Made by a program: the position numbers and the translations under genes. A stretch of 64,000 bases of DNA from Oscillospiraceae bacterium (GTDB lineage: Bacteria; Bacillota; Clostridia; Oscillospirales; Acutalibacteraceae). The notes under the pieces are model-generated. The model ran no database searches, was not told where the DNA came from, and saw nothing but the letters and a program-made list of their open reading frames with translations. The stretch is from NCBI GenBank assembly GCA_910574995.1, contig CAJTCS010000006.1, positions 1 through 64,000 of the forward strand. The letters run 5' to 3'. How positions within the stretch are numbered: the first letter of the stretch is position 1; every line of letters starts with the position of its first letter. Positions 31,546 through 41,395 of this stretch are shown here, one piece after another.

Positions 31546-32457
31546 TTAGTCTAAGATCATCAGGTCGCGGATGTATTTGATGGTGTACTTCACGCCCAGC
31601 TCGCCCTTTTCGCCGCGCCAGGTGGGGCTGTGGGGCTCGATGGCCAGGTAGCCGTCATACCCGTACTTGTACAGGATGGCGAAGAACGCCCGCCAGTTGA
31701 TCACGTCGATGCCGGCCGGTGGGTTGTCGTACCAGTCGTTGTCCATGTGGCTGATGGCGGAGCCGAACTCTTCCTTCAGCTGGGGGAACTTCTCGCACAG
31801 GGCGCGCTTGGCCCACATGTCGGGTTCGCGGGAATCGCCCCGCTGGATGACGCCCTTGACATGGCAGTATTTGAAGTGGCCGCCCCACTCCAGGCCTTCC
31901 TCCAGGTACGCGCCGTACTGGCCGCCGTGGACGAAGCTGTGGGAAGGGTCATACTTGATGCCAAGGCCCGGCACCTCGCTGAGGATGAGCTTCCACTGCT
32001 CGGGGGTGCGGATGTAGTTGTCGCCCATGATGCAGTTGACGATGGCGGTCTCCATGCCCTTTTCCTTGGCGTAGGCCACAATGTCGTTGAGCACCTTGAT
32101 GGCGCAGGTGATGTTCTGGTAGTAAGAGATCTCCTTCACATAGGCGCAGCTGCACAGGTAATACTTAGCGCCCAGGTACGCGCCGAAATCGATGACGCCC
32201 TTGACGGCCTCCCACTCCTCGGGGATGACCTGGCCCTTTTCGTCCAGGATGCGGCTGGCCCAGCGGCCCACCGCGCCCACCTCCACGCCGGTGCGCTGGA
32301 TGGCGGCTTTCAGCTCTTCCTGCACGGCGTGGAGCTCTTCCACGGGCCTGCCAAAGAAAGCGGTGGGGTTGCAGTCGAATTCCACGAAATCCAGGCCAAG
32401 CTCTTTGGCGTGGTCGAAGCTTTGGGCTTCGGGCGCGGAAATGATGCCCAATTTCAT
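31546..32457 (-). CDS. Sugar phosphate isomerase/epimerase, xylose isomerase-like TIM barrel
   Basis: 303 residues from ATG 32457 (TGGAGGACG upstream). It is an AP-endonuclease-family-2 type barrel: MKLGIISAPEAQSFDHAKEL, GLDFVEFDCN, later GLGIKYDPSHSFVHGGQYGA with metal-ligand candidates Asp and His, GHFKYCHVKGVI, and near the end NWRAFFAILYKYGYDGYLAI followed by EPHSPTW. Members isomerise or dehydrate sugars and inositols; the substrate cannot be told. No sugar transporter or kinase is nearby. It is probably co-transcribed with the GNAT gene 63 bases upstream. Confidence 0.85.
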   Translation of the reverse strand: MKLGIISAPEAQSFDHAKELGLDFVEFDCNPTAFFGRPVEELHAVQEELKAAIQRTGVEVGAVGRWASRILDEKGQVIPEEWEAVKGVIDFGAYLGAKYYLCSCAYVKEISYYQNITCAIKVLNDIVAYAKEKGMETAIVNCIMGDNYIRTPEQWKLILSEVPGLGIKYDPSHSFVHGGQYGAYLEEGLEWGGHFKYCHVKGVIQRGDSREPDMWAKRALCEKFPQLKEEFGSAISHMDNDWYDNPPAGIDVINWRAFFAILYKYGYDGYLAIEPHSPTWRGEKGELGVKYTIKYIRDLMILD

Positions 32458-32520
32458 AGTGTATCGTCCTCCAGATAAATATTGAAACATAAGCCGTGCG
32501 CGCGGGGAAGCCCCCGACAT

Positions 32521-32997
32521 TTACAGCTCTGCTTCCAACGTGATGGACCGGGCGGCAAAGCCCAGCCTTTCATAAAAAGCCAGGGCCCCTTGGTTGAAGG
32601 GCCATACCAGCAGGGTGAGGCGCTGGGCCCCTTTTTCCCTGCCCAGGCGCCGGGCGGCTTCCAGCAGCGCCCGGCCCACGCCCCTGCGGCGGTACCCCTC
32701 CTCCACGAACAGGTCGCCAATGTGCAGGGCCTTGGCCGGGTGTAGGAAGGGGCGGTCCGGGGGCTGCGCAAGCCTTGCCGCGCAGATGCCCGCCGGCGCG
32801 CCCCCGGCCTCTGCGATGAGCAGGATCTGCCTCGGGTCGCCCAGCATGCTTTCAAATTCCTCCCGGGTGAACAGGTGCCGGCAGGGGGCGAACAGGTCGG
32901 GCCGGGCCTGCTGGTGCAGGGCGTGCAGGGCGGCGTCGAACCGGTCGAAAGCGGGGAAATCCCCCGAAACCATGGGGCGGACGCAAAGGTTTTCCAT
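32521..32997 (-). CDS. GNAT family N-acetyltransferase
   Basis: 158 residues from ATG 32997, chosen for AAAGGAGCG directly upstream; the frame extends further up without a ribosome site. The acetyl-CoA site is clear (LFVEEGYRRRGVGRALLEAA), followed by the usual FNQGALAFYERLGF ending. The acceptor substrate is unknown. It precedes the isomerase on the same strand. Confidence 0.85.
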   Translation of the reverse strand: MENLCVRPMVSGDFPAFDRFDAALHALHQQARPDLFAPCRHLFTREEFESMLGDPRQILLIAEAGGAPAGICAARLAQPPDRPFLHPAKALHIGDLFVEEGYRRRGVGRALLEAARRLGREKGAQRLTLLVWPFNQGALAFYERLGFAARSITLEAEL

Positions 32998-33151
32998 GGG
33001 CGCTCCTTTCAAAAGAGGGGCTGGATTTAATACAATCTTACCATACAAGGGCCAAATTTGCAACGGAAAACGTGGAAAATATCAAAAAATTTGGGGAAAC
33101 CTGCCAGGGGGAGGGGGCGCGGCGGGAAAATTTTTGCCAAGGGCATCTTAG

Positions 33152-33164
33152 TTCCAAATTGGAA
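33152..33164. promoter_or_regulatory. Perfect 13-base palindrome upstream of rubredoxin
   Basis: TTCCAAATTGGAA lies 57 bases before the rubredoxin start, between divergent transcription units. It has the size and symmetry of a dimeric repressor operator. No canonical -35/-10 pair could be placed with normal spacing. Confidence 0.4.
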
Positions 33165-33221
33165 TAATAAACCCGATAAACCGGCATATGATAAAAGGAA
33201 AAAGAAAAGGAGGCTTTTTCC

Positions 33222-33380
33222 ATGGACGTGTATGTATGCGAGGCCTGCGGCTACCGCTATGACCCCGAGGTGGGCGACCCGGACAACGGCATTGCCCCGG
33301 GCACCAAGTTTGAGGACATCCCCGAAGACTGGGTGTGCCCCCTGTGCGGCCTGGGCAAGGACGAGTTTGCAAAGGAATAA
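33222..33380 (+). CDS. Rubredoxin
   Basis: The 52-residue one-iron electron carrier starts at ATG 33222 behind AAAAGGAGG. The four iron ligands are in the two standard knuckles, [16 protein letters not shown] and [13 protein letters not shown], with the usual [13 protein letters not shown] between. It serves oxygen or peroxide detoxification or other redox chains in anaerobes; no partner such as rubrerythrin is adjacent. It is a single-gene unit closed by a strong terminator. Confidence 0.97.
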   Translation: MDVYVCEACGYRYDPEVGDPDNGIAPGTKFEDIPEDWVCPLCGLGKDEFAKE

Positions 33381-33390
33381 AAAAGGGAGG

Positions 33391-33419
33391 CGGCCCGCGG
33401 CGGTGCGGGCCGTTTTTTT
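33391..33419 (+). terminator. Rubredoxin terminator
   Basis: The stem CGGCCCGC/GCGGGCCG (33391-33398/33405-33412) is followed by TTTTTTT. Confidence 0.9.
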
Positions 33420-33453
33420 GCCCGGGCTCGTCCAACTTTTAACAAATTAGCCA

Positions 33454-33482
33454 TTGATTCTTTGCCCGGGCTGTGATAGAAT
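33454..33482 (+). promoter_or_regulatory. pckG promoter
   Basis: TTGATT (33454-33459), 17 bases, TAGAAT (33477-33482), about 70 bases before the start codon. Confidence 0.65.
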
Positions 33483-33550
33483 GAGGCTGGGTAACAAGTG
33501 CCCCCTTTGTCACATATTTTTGCCCTGGCGGCGAAAGGAGATAACCAAAC

Positions 33551-35326
33551 ATGACCAACAATCAGTCCGTTTTAAGCTGGATCGAAGAGATGAAGGCTTT
33601 GGTCACCCCCGACCAGCTGGTGTGGATCGACGGCTCTGAGGAGCAGATCGAGGCCCTGCGCAAGGAGGCCTGCACCACCGGCGAGATGATCAAGCTTAAC
33701 GAGGAGAAGCTTCCCGGGTGCTACTACCACCGCACGGCCGTGAACGACGTGGCCCGCGTGGAGGACCGCACTTTCATCTGCGCCAAGAAGGAAGAGGACG
33801 CGGGCCCCACCAACCATTGGATGGAGCCGGAGAAGGCCTATAAGATGCTGTTCGACATTGCCCGGGGCAGCTATAAGGGCCGCACCATGTACGTCATCCC
33901 CTATTCCATGGGCCCTGTGGGCTCCCCCCTGGCTAAGATCGGCGTGGAGCTGACCGATTCTATCTATGTTGTGCTGAACATGTGCATCATGACCCGCGTG
34001 GGCAACAAGGTATGGGAGGCCCTGGGCGACGGCACCGACTGGGTGAAGGGCCTGCACTGCAAGTGCGACATCGACGCGGAGAAGCGGTACATCTGCCACT
34101 TCCCCGAGGACAACTATATCATCAGCGTCAACTCCGGCTACGGCGGCAACGTGCTGCTGGGCAAGAAGTGCTTTGCCCTGCGCATCGCCTCTTACCAGGC
34201 CAAGAACGAAGGCTGGATGGCCGAGCACATGCTGATTCTGGGCATTGAGAACCCCAAGGGCGAGATCAAATATGTCTGCGCCGCGTTCCCCTCTGCCTGC
34301 GGCAAGACCAACCTGGCCATGATGATCCCCCCCGAGGGCTACAAGCAGAACGGCTATAAGGTATGGACCGTAGGCGACGACATTGCCTGGATGCGCCCGG
34401 GCGCCGACGGCCGCCTGTACGCCATCAACCCGGAGAACGGCTTCTTCGGCGTGGCCCCCGGCACCAACATGAAGTCCAACCCCAACGCCCTCATCTCTAC
34501 CCAGAAGGGCACCATCTTCACCAACGTGGGCCGCAACCTGGACGAGAATACCGTCTGGTGGGAGAGCCTGGACAAGAACCCCCCTGTCAACGCGCAGGAG
34601 TGGAAGGGCGCCGAGGTCAACGGCCCCGAATATACTGCCGAGGGCAACAAGCTGGCCCATCCCAACAGCCGCTTCACCGCCCCCGCCCAGAACTGCCCCT
34701 GCCTGTCCAGCGAGTTTGAGAACACCCAGGGCGTGCCTGTTTCCGCCATCATCTTCGGCGGCCGCCGCCCCGACACCGTGCCCCTGGTTTACCAGTCCCG
34801 CAGCTGGAACAACGGCGTGTTCATCGGCTCCATCACCGGCTCTGAGACCACCGCCGCCGCCGCCGGCGCCGTAGGCGTAGTCCGCCGCGACCCCATGGCC
34901 ATGCTGCCCTTCTGCGGCTACCACATGGGCGACTACTTCCAACACTGGATCGAGATGGGCGAGAAGCTGGGGGACAAGGCCCCCAAGATCTTCAACGTCA
35001 ACTGGTTCCGGGTAGACGGGGAAGGCCACTTCATTTGGCCCGGCTTTGGCGATAACCTGCGCGTGCTGGAGTGGATCATCAAGCGTTGCGAGAACCAGGT
35101 GGACGCTGTGGAGACCCCCATCGGCTTTGTACCCAAGCCCGAGGATATCAACCTGGAGGGCCTGGAGGACTTCTCCATCGAGACCCTGAAGGGCATCCTG
35201 GAGATCGACAAGGAGAAGTGGGCCAAAGAGGCCGCCGGCGTAGAGGAATTCTACACCAAGTTTGGCGACAAGCTGCCCGCCGCCCTGCGCCAGGAGCTGG
35301 AGACCCTGAAAGCCAACTGCCAGTAA
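33551..35326 (+). CDS. pckG: Phosphoenolpyruvate carboxykinase (GTP)
   Basis: The 591-residue GTP-type PEPCK interconverts oxaloacetate and PEP with GTP/GDP. The hallmark nucleotide loop FPSACGKTNLAMM is present, unlike the ATP-type GDEGVFGFEGG. Other marks are GSPLAKIGVELTDS, NSGYGGNVLLGKKCFALRIA and VGDDIAWMRPGADG. In gut anaerobes the enzyme often runs toward oxaloacetate for succinate or anaplerosis. Codon use is strongly biased to C/G-ending codons, as expected for an abundant protein. It is monocistronic: its own promoter, and a terminator 50 bases after the stop. A long antisense frame is a by-product of that bias. Confidence 0.97.
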   Translation: MTNNQSVLSWIEEMKALVTPDQLVWIDGSEEQIEALRKEACTTGEMIKLNEEKLPGCYYHRTAVNDVARVEDRTFICAKKEEDAGPTNHWMEPEKAYKMLFDIARGSYKGRTMYVIPYSMGPVGSPLAKIGVELTDSIYVVLNMCIMTRVGNKVWEALGDGTDWVKGLHCKCDIDAEKRYICHFPEDNYIISVNSGYGGNVLLGKKCFALRIASYQAKNEGWMAEHMLILGIENPKGEIKYVCAAFPSACGKTNLAMMIPPEGYKQNGYKVWTVGDDIAWMRPGADGRLYAINPENGFFGVAPGTNMKSNPNALISTQKGTIFTNVGRNLDENTVWWESLDKNPPVNAQEWKGAEVNGPEYTAEGNKLAHPNSRFTAPAQNCPCLSSEFENTQGVPVSAIIFGGRRPDTVPLVYQSRSWNNGVFIGSITGSETTAAAAGAVGVVRRDPMAMLPFCGYHMGDYFQHWIEMGEKLGDKAPKIFNVNWFRVDGEGHFIWPGFGDNLRVLEWIIKRCENQVDAVETPIGFVPKPEDINLEGLEDFSIETLKGILEIDKEKWAKEAAGVEEFYTKFGDKLPAALRQELETLKANCQ

Positions 35327-35378
35327 ACACAGGCGCGGCTGACGCGCTTGCACAAAGCATTGCATAAAAGCGGACAAG

Positions 35379-35416
35379 AGGGCGGGCCCTGTTAAGGGGC
35401 CCGCCCTTTCTTTTTG
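35379..35416 (+). terminator. pckG terminator
   Basis: The 11-bp stem AGGGCGGGCCC/GGGCCCGCCCT (35379-35389/35397-35407) is followed by TTCTTTTT. Confidence 0.9.
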
Positions 35417-35469
35417 CCCGGCTTCCGGGGCTTGTTCGCAAAACCGCAAGGGCCCCGGGAAAAATACCC

Positions 35470-35498
35470 TTGCATTTTCGGGGAAAAGGTGGTATACT
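35470..35498 (+). promoter_or_regulatory. rpmE promoter
   Basis: TTGCAT (35470-35475), 17 bases, TATACT (35493-35498), 46 bases before ATG 35545. Confidence 0.75.
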
Positions 35499-35544
35499 AC
35501 GTCATGTTTGGGTACGGCATCAAAAAAGAAGAGGTGAAACGAGA

Positions 35545-35745
35545 ATGAAGCAGAATATACATCCCGACTACCAGGAGACCACCATCACCTGCGCCTGCGG
35601 CAATGTGATTAAGACGCGGTCTACCAAGAAGGACATCAAGGTCGAAATATGTTCAAAATGCCATCCGTTTTTCACGGGCAAGCAGAAGCTGGTGGATACC
35701 AGCGGCCGTGTGGATATGTTCAAGAAGCGTTACGGCCTGAAATAA
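35545..35745 (+). CDS. rpmE: Ribosomal protein L31, zinc-binding form
   Basis: The 66-residue L31 has the complete zinc ligand set, C16 and C18 (ITCACGN) and C36 and C39 ([12 protein letters not shown]), so it is the C+ paralogue used when zinc is sufficient. ATG 35545 follows AAGAGGTGAAACGAG. The ending [10 protein letters not shown] is typical. It lies upstream of yigZ in the same direction; co-transcription is possible. Confidence 0.97.
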   Translation: MKQNIHPDYQETTITCACGNVIKTRSTKKDIKVEICSKCHPFFTGKQKLVDTSGRVDMFKKRYGLK

Positions 35746-35838
35746 GGGCAGTGCGCGGGAAAGCGATGACAGCCTATAGGCGGTGCAGCAGTGCGCCGCC
35801 TGTTTTCTGTTCCCGGTTTTCAGAAAGGGGGCGGGCCT

Positions 35839-36465
35839 GTGGAGTACATCACGGTGGCGGGGCAGGGCCAGGCCGAATTTGTGGAAAAGAAATCACGGTT
35901 CATTGGCAGCTGCTGCCCTGTGCAGACGGAGGAAGAGGCCCTGGCGTTTATAGAAGAGAAAAAGAAACAGTATTGGGACGCCTCGCACAACGTATACGCC
36001 TATGTGCTGCGGGAGGGGGGCGTGCAGCGGTTTTCTGACGACGGCGAGCCCCAGGGCAAGGCGGGCATACCGGTAATCGATTCCCTGAAAAAATCCGGGG
36101 TGACAGACGCGGTGGTGGTAGCCACCCGGTACTTCGGGGGCACCCTGCTGGGGGGCGGCGGGCTGATACGGGCCTATTCCCATACGGCTACCGTCGGCGT
36201 CCAGGCGGCGGGGAAGGTGCTGATGCGGGAATGCCTGCTGTTGCGCGTAGAGTGCGACTATGCCCTGTACGGCAAGGTACAGGGCATTATACCGGAAAGC
36301 GGCGGGAGCGTGGACGGGACGGAATTTTTAGAGAAGGTGGCCATGCGGTTCCACCTGGCGCCGGAGGGGCTGCCCGCCCTGCAGAAGCGCCTGGCGGACG
36401 CGACCGGCGGGAAGGCCGCCGCCCAGGAGGAGGGGCGGCGCTTCTTCCCCTTCCCTTGCGTATAG
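35839..36465 (+). CDS. yigZ: YigZ/IMPACT family protein
   Basis: 208 residues from GTG 35839 (AAAGGGGGC upstream). The N-terminal IMPACT domain has KKSRFIGSCCPVQTEEEALAF, SHNVYAYVL, FSDDGEPQGKAGIPV and TRYFGGTLLGGGGLIRAYS; the C-terminal part is the small EF-G-domain-like segment (DUF1949). Eukaryotic homologues modulate GCN2; the bacterial role is unclear, though a ribosome- or proline-dipeptidase-linked function has been proposed. The family call is firm and the function is not. Confidence 0.9.
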   Translation: MEYITVAGQGQAEFVEKKSRFIGSCCPVQTEEEALAFIEEKKKQYWDASHNVYAYVLREGGVQRFSDDGEPQGKAGIPVIDSLKKSGVTDAVVVATRYFGGTLLGGGGLIRAYSHTATVGVQAAGKVLMRECLLLRVECDYALYGKVQGIIPESGGSVDGTEFLEKVAMRFHLAPEGLPALQKRLADATGGKAAAQEEGRRFFPFPCV

Positions 36466-36583
36466 GGGCCAGGCCGGGTATAGCGGGAAAAAATTTCCCG
36501 GGGAACAAGCATTTTCATTATCCCCTGCGTATATATTAGGCAAACGCCCCTGCTGTGGGCAGATGGAGGGAGATGGACAGGCC

Positions 36584-37588
36584 ATGACAGTACGGGAAGA
36601 GATACAGCGGCGGGAAAGGGAAGACCTGGCCCCCTGGGCGGCCAGGTCGGCCGAGACGAAGGGGCGCAAGCGCCCAGAGGCGGAATGCCCCTTGCGCACG
36701 CCTTACCAGCGCGACCGGGACCGGGTGATACACTGCAAGTCTTTCCGCCGGCTGAAGCATAAGACACAGGTGTTCCTCTCCCCAGAGGGGGACCATTACC
36801 GCACCCGGCTGACCCACACCCTGGAGGTTTCCCAGATTGCCCGCACCATCGCCAGGGCGCTGCGGCTGAACGAGGACCTGACCGAGGCGGTGGCCTTGGC
36901 CCACGACCTGGGCCACACGCCCTTTGGCCATGCGGGCGAGCGGGCCCTGAACGCCCTGCTGCCCAACGGCTTCCGGCACTATGAGCAGAGCGTGCGGGTG
37001 ATTGGCCGCCTGGAAAAGGACGGCCGGGGGCTGAACCTGACTTATGAGGTGGCCAACGGCGTGCTGTGCCATACAGACGGCCTGGAAGCGGAGACCGCCG
37101 AAGGGCGCGTTGTGCGGTGGGCGGACCGGATCGCCTACATAAACCATGACATTGACGACGCCATACGGGCCGGGGTGCTGCGGGAGGAGGACATCCCCCG
37201 GGACATCACGGACAAGCTGGGGCACAACAAGACCCAGCGGCTGACCACGCTGATCGCCTCGGTGGTTGAGAACAGCGCGGAGGGCAGGATCGGCATGGAC
37301 CCGGAGACAAAGGAACGGTATGAGGCCCTGCAGGCCTTTATGCACGAGGCGGTGTACCGGAACGAATATGCCAAAAAGGAAGAGAAAAAGGTGCCGCATA
37401 TTATCCACAGCCTTTTTACCTATTTCCTCCAGCACCCGCAGGCCCTGCCAGGCTATATGCAGGCCATCGCCCGGGAGGAAGGCCCCCAGCGGGCGGCCTG
37501 CGACTATGTGGCGGGCATGACGGACCACTTTGCCGTGGCCAAGTACCAAGAACTGTTCATCCCCAAGGCCTGGAACCTGGGGCTGTGA
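36584..37588 (+). CDS. dgt: dGTP triphosphohydrolase-like HD protein
   Basis: 334 residues from ATG 36584 (an ATG at 36563 has no ribosome site). HD-domain metal ligands are in the expected places: H in THTLEVSQIAR, HD in ALAHDLGHTPFGHAGE and D in NHDIDDAIRAG. The preamble RTPYQRDRDRVIHCKSFRRL is family-specific. It hydrolyses dNTPs to deoxynucleoside and tripolyphosphate. It directly precedes dnaG and rpoD, a conserved clostridial order replacing the rpsU-dnaG-rpoD arrangement. Confidence 0.92.
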   Translation: MTVREEIQRREREDLAPWAARSAETKGRKRPEAECPLRTPYQRDRDRVIHCKSFRRLKHKTQVFLSPEGDHYRTRLTHTLEVSQIARTIARALRLNEDLTEAVALAHDLGHTPFGHAGERALNALLPNGFRHYEQSVRVIGRLEKDGRGLNLTYEVANGVLCHTDGLEAETAEGRVVRWADRIAYINHDIDDAIRAGVLREEDIPRDITDKLGHNKTQRLTTLIASVVENSAEGRIGMDPETKERYEALQAFMHEAVYRNEYAKKEEKKVPHIIHSLFTYFLQHPQALPGYMQAIAREEGPQRAACDYVAGMTDHFAVAKYQELFIPKAWNLGL

Positions 37589-37739
37589 CGCGGCTGTGTA
37601 CCCGGGCCCGTCCCGCTGCCAAAGCGGCGGAAGGCGTAGGCAGCCTGTAGAGCCGGGAAGCGGTAAAGCGGCGGGACGCCCAATGGACACAGACGGGAAA
37701 ATTTTTGCAGGGCCTTGACAGGAAGGGGGGAGGGGGAGC

Positions 37740-39503
37740 GTGGCGTTCCCACCGGAGTTTTTACAAGAGCTGGAGGCCCGCAGCCCCCTGGAGGAGATTG
37801 CGGCAAGCTATGTGGAGCTGAAGCGCCGGGGCCGGAACCTGGTGGGGCTGTGCCCCTTCCACAACGAGAAGACCCCCTCCTTCAACATATACCCGGACAA
37901 CAATTCCTATTACTGCTTCGGCTGCCAGAACGGCGGCGGCGTGGTGAATTTTGTCATGAACATCGAACGGCTGGACTTCCCCGAGGCTGTGCGCTGGCTG
38001 GCCCAGCGGGCAGGCATGCCCCTGCCCGAGGACAGCGTGGACGACAGCCTTTCCAAGCTGCGGGTGCGCATTTTGGAGATCAACCGGGAGGCGGGGCGCT
38101 TCTTTTATAAGACGCTCTCTACGCCAGAGGGGCGGGAGGGCCTGGAGTACCTGCGCCGCCGGGGCCTGGACGGGGCTGCCATCCGGCATTTCGGGCTGGG
38201 GTTCTCCCCGGCGGGGGGCTTTGCTTTGGTAAACCATCTGCGGGGGAAGGGCTACTCTACAGAGGAGATGGTGCAGGCGGACGTGGCGCGCATGTCTAAA
38301 AACGGCAACCCTTACGACCGGTACCGGGGCCGGGTGATGTTCCCCATCTTCGACCTGCGGGGCAACGTGGTGGCCTTTGGGGGGCGCATCCTTACCGACG
38401 AGAAGCCCAAATACATCAACACCGCCGACACCCTGGTGTACCACAAAAGCAGCGGCCTTTTCGCCATGAATTTTGCCAAGAACCACGGCTCGCGCACCTT
38501 GATCCTGGCAGAGGGCTATATGGACGTAATCGCCCTCCACCGGGCGGGCTTTACAAACGCCATCGCCTCGTTGGGCACCTCGCTGACAGAGGAGCAGGCC
38601 CGCGTCATCAAGCGGTATGCCGACGAGGCCGTGATCTGTTACGATTCCGACGAAGCCGGCCGCCGGGCTACCCAGCGGGCCATCCCCATCCTGCGGGGGG
38701 CCGGCCTGCGGGTGCGGGTGGTTACGGTGCCTGGCGGCAAGGACCCGGACGAGTTTATGAAGCTGCATGGGGAAGACGGCCCCCTGCGCTTTAAGCAGCT
38801 GCTGGAAAAGGGCGGCACGGACACGGAGTACCGCCTGGGGGCTATCCGGGACAAGTATGACCTTTCCGTGGACGAGGGGAAGTACCGCTATATGCAAGAG
38901 GCGGTGGAGCAGGTGCTGTGCAGGCTGCAAAACCCCATGGAGCGGGAGGTGTACGCCAACCGCCTTTCCGGGGAGACGGGGGTGGGCGCGGCCAGCATTT
39001 TGGAGACCTGCAGGCGGCTGGCGGCGCGGGGGGCGAAAAAAGAAGAAAAAAAACGCATACAGGCCCAGCAGGAGGTTACGGCGGCCCGCAGCGTGGCCAA
39101 CCCGGAGAAGAAACGGCACCTGCGGGCGGCGCTGGCAGAGGAGGGGGCCATCGCGTTCCTGTTCCGCAACCAGGGCAAGGCCCAGGAGCTGGAAAAGCTG
39201 ATACCGCCGGAAATCTTCGTGACCGCCTGGAACCAAAGAGTATATAAGCTTTTGCTGGGTAAAATACGGTATGCGGACGTGTCTTTGGCAGAATTTTCCC
39301 AGGGGCTGACCGGGGAGGAGACGGCCGAGCTGACGCGCATCCTGGCGGAAAGCCAGGCCGCGCCCCCCACCTGGAAGGACATGGAGGCGTACGCCAAGCT
39401 TATACAGGGGGAGAAGGGCTTTTCAGACCCAGAGTGGGTGAAAGGGGCCAGCCCCGACGACATACAGCGGCAGCTGCAGGCGCTGCGGGACCGGAAAGCG
39501 TGA
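37740..39503 (+). CDS. dnaG: DNA primase
   Basis: The 587-residue protein starts at GTG 37740 behind GGGGGAG. The N-terminal zinc ribbon has CPFHNEKTPSFNIYPDNNSY then YCFGCQNGGG; the catalytic core and TOPRIM domain show LILAEGYMDVIALHRAG and ICYDSDEAG; and the C-terminal helicase-binding helical domain is rich in A, E and R. It synthesises RNA primers at the replication fork. It is upstream of rpoD in the macromolecular synthesis operon. Confidence 0.97.
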   Translation: MAFPPEFLQELEARSPLEEIAASYVELKRRGRNLVGLCPFHNEKTPSFNIYPDNNSYYCFGCQNGGGVVNFVMNIERLDFPEAVRWLAQRAGMPLPEDSVDDSLSKLRVRILEINREAGRFFYKTLSTPEGREGLEYLRRRGLDGAAIRHFGLGFSPAGGFALVNHLRGKGYSTEEMVQADVARMSKNGNPYDRYRGRVMFPIFDLRGNVVAFGGRILTDEKPKYINTADTLVYHKSSGLFAMNFAKNHGSRTLILAEGYMDVIALHRAGFTNAIASLGTSLTEEQARVIKRYADEAVICYDSDEAGRRATQRAIPILRGAGLRVRVVTVPGGKDPDEFMKLHGEDGPLRFKQLLEKGGTDTEYRLGAIRDKYDLSVDEGKYRYMQEAVEQVLCRLQNPMEREVYANRLSGETGVGAASILETCRRLAARGAKKEEKKRIQAQQEVTAARSVANPEKKRHLRAALAEEGAIAFLFRNQGKAQELEKLIPPEIFVTAWNQRVYKLLLGKIRYADVSLAEFSQGLTGEETAELTRILAESQAAPPTWKDMEAYAKLIQGEKGFSDPEWVKGASPDDIQRQLQALRDRKA

Positions 39504-39569
39504 AGGCCCCCTTTGGCAAGGGGGCTGGCGGGAGAGCGACGGGAATCATAGAAAGGAATGGTAGCAAGC

Positions 39570-40664
<1,095 letters not shown>

Positions 40665-40714
40665 GGCCCTTCGGGCGGGGGCCGACATATAGGATAAGGG
40701 GCGGTAGAACAGGG

Positions 40715-41167
40715 ATGGTCATGACACTGGAAGCGGACTACGCCGTGCGAATCGTAGAATACTTGACGAAGCATCCCTGCCGGTGCGATGCGAAGACCAT
40801 TTCAGAGCAGATGCAGGTGCCCCTGCGGTTCTCGCTGAAAATTTTGCGGAAGCTGGTGGCCGAGGGGATGGTATGCTCGTATAAAGGCGCCAAAGGGGGG
40901 TATACCCTGGCAAAGCCCGCCGGGGAGATCACGCTGCTGGCGGTGATCGAATCGGTGGAAGGGGAGTATATGCTTAGCCGCTGCCAGAAGGAGGAGTACA
41001 GCTGCGGCCGGGCCCATTGCCGCCTGCACGCCATCTATGAGAAGGTCTCCCAGGACGTGCGCAAGGAACTGGGAAGCTACACCTTCGATGTGATCTGCGC
41101 GGAAAGCAAGGAGGGGTGCCGCGATGGTGCCGTTGGTGCTGATAAAGCGGGCCCGGATATTGGATAA
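40715..41167 (+). CDS. Rrf2-family transcriptional regulator
   Basis: 150 residues from ATG 40715; the frame is open far upstream inside rpoD but that part is antiphase rpoD sequence. The N-terminal winged helix has LEADYAVRIVEYLTKHPCRC, SEQMQVPLRFSLKILRKLVA and YKGAKGGYTLAKP. A three-cysteine segment SRCQKEEYSCGRAHCRLH at about residues 87-104 is placed like the Fe-S ligands of IscR/NsrR-type proteins, so it may sense Fe-S, NO or redox state. Its C-terminal 15 codons overlap the next gene. Targets are unknown. Confidence 0.85.
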   Translation: MVMTLEADYAVRIVEYLTKHPCRCDAKTISEQMQVPLRFSLKILRKLVAEGMVCSYKGAKGGYTLAKPAGEITLLAVIESVEGEYMLSRCQKEEYSCGRAHCRLHAIYEKVSQDVRKELGSYTFDVICAESKEGCRDGAVGADKAGPDIG

Positions 41168-41330
41168 GCTGAAAAAGGCCGGGGCTGTCAGCCCCCAGGC
41201 GGCCATAACCCTGGAAGAAGCCGGGGTTGCAAAGGGCGACCGGGGATACCCGGGGCTTGTAAAGATGATGCTGCGTGAGAAGGACATAGCGGAGGCCGGG
41301 CCCGGGCTATTTTATGTACGGGAAGAATAG
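41124..41330 (+). CDS. Hypothetical protein overlapping the Rrf2 gene (68 aa)
   Basis: ATG 41124 has a strong ribosome site (AAGGAGGGG) although it lies inside the Rrf2 coding region, with a 44-base overlap in another frame. The product is MVPLVLIKRARILDKLKKAG with VSPQAAITLEEAGVAKGDRG and ends in FYVREE, small and basic at first, probably helical. A terminator follows 14 bases after the stop, which supports it as the last gene of the unit. No known family is recognised. Confidence 0.65.
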   Translation: MVPLVLIKRARILDKLKKAGAVSPQAAITLEEAGVAKGDRGYPGLVKMMLREKDIAEAGPGLFYVREE

Positions 41331-41344
41331 GCAGTAAAAATAAA

Positions 41345-41381
41345 GCCGCGCCTGGATGGGCGCGGCCTGCTTGTGTTTTGC
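41345..41381 (+). terminator. Terminator of the dgt-dnaG-rpoD-rrf2 unit
   Basis: The stem GCCGCGCC/GGCGCGGC (41345-41352/41359-41366) is followed by CTGCTTGTGTTTT. Confidence 0.7.
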
Positions 41382-41395
41382 ATTTTTGTTATATT

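Noticed and set aside
33572-35449. Open frame of 625 codons antisense to pckG
   Set aside because: It mirrors pckG in a genome with strong third-position G/C bias, has no ribosome site or family likeness, and pckG is certain.
37761-39236. Open frame of 491 codons antisense to dnaG
   Set aside because: No start signal or motif is present, and it is opposite a certain gene.
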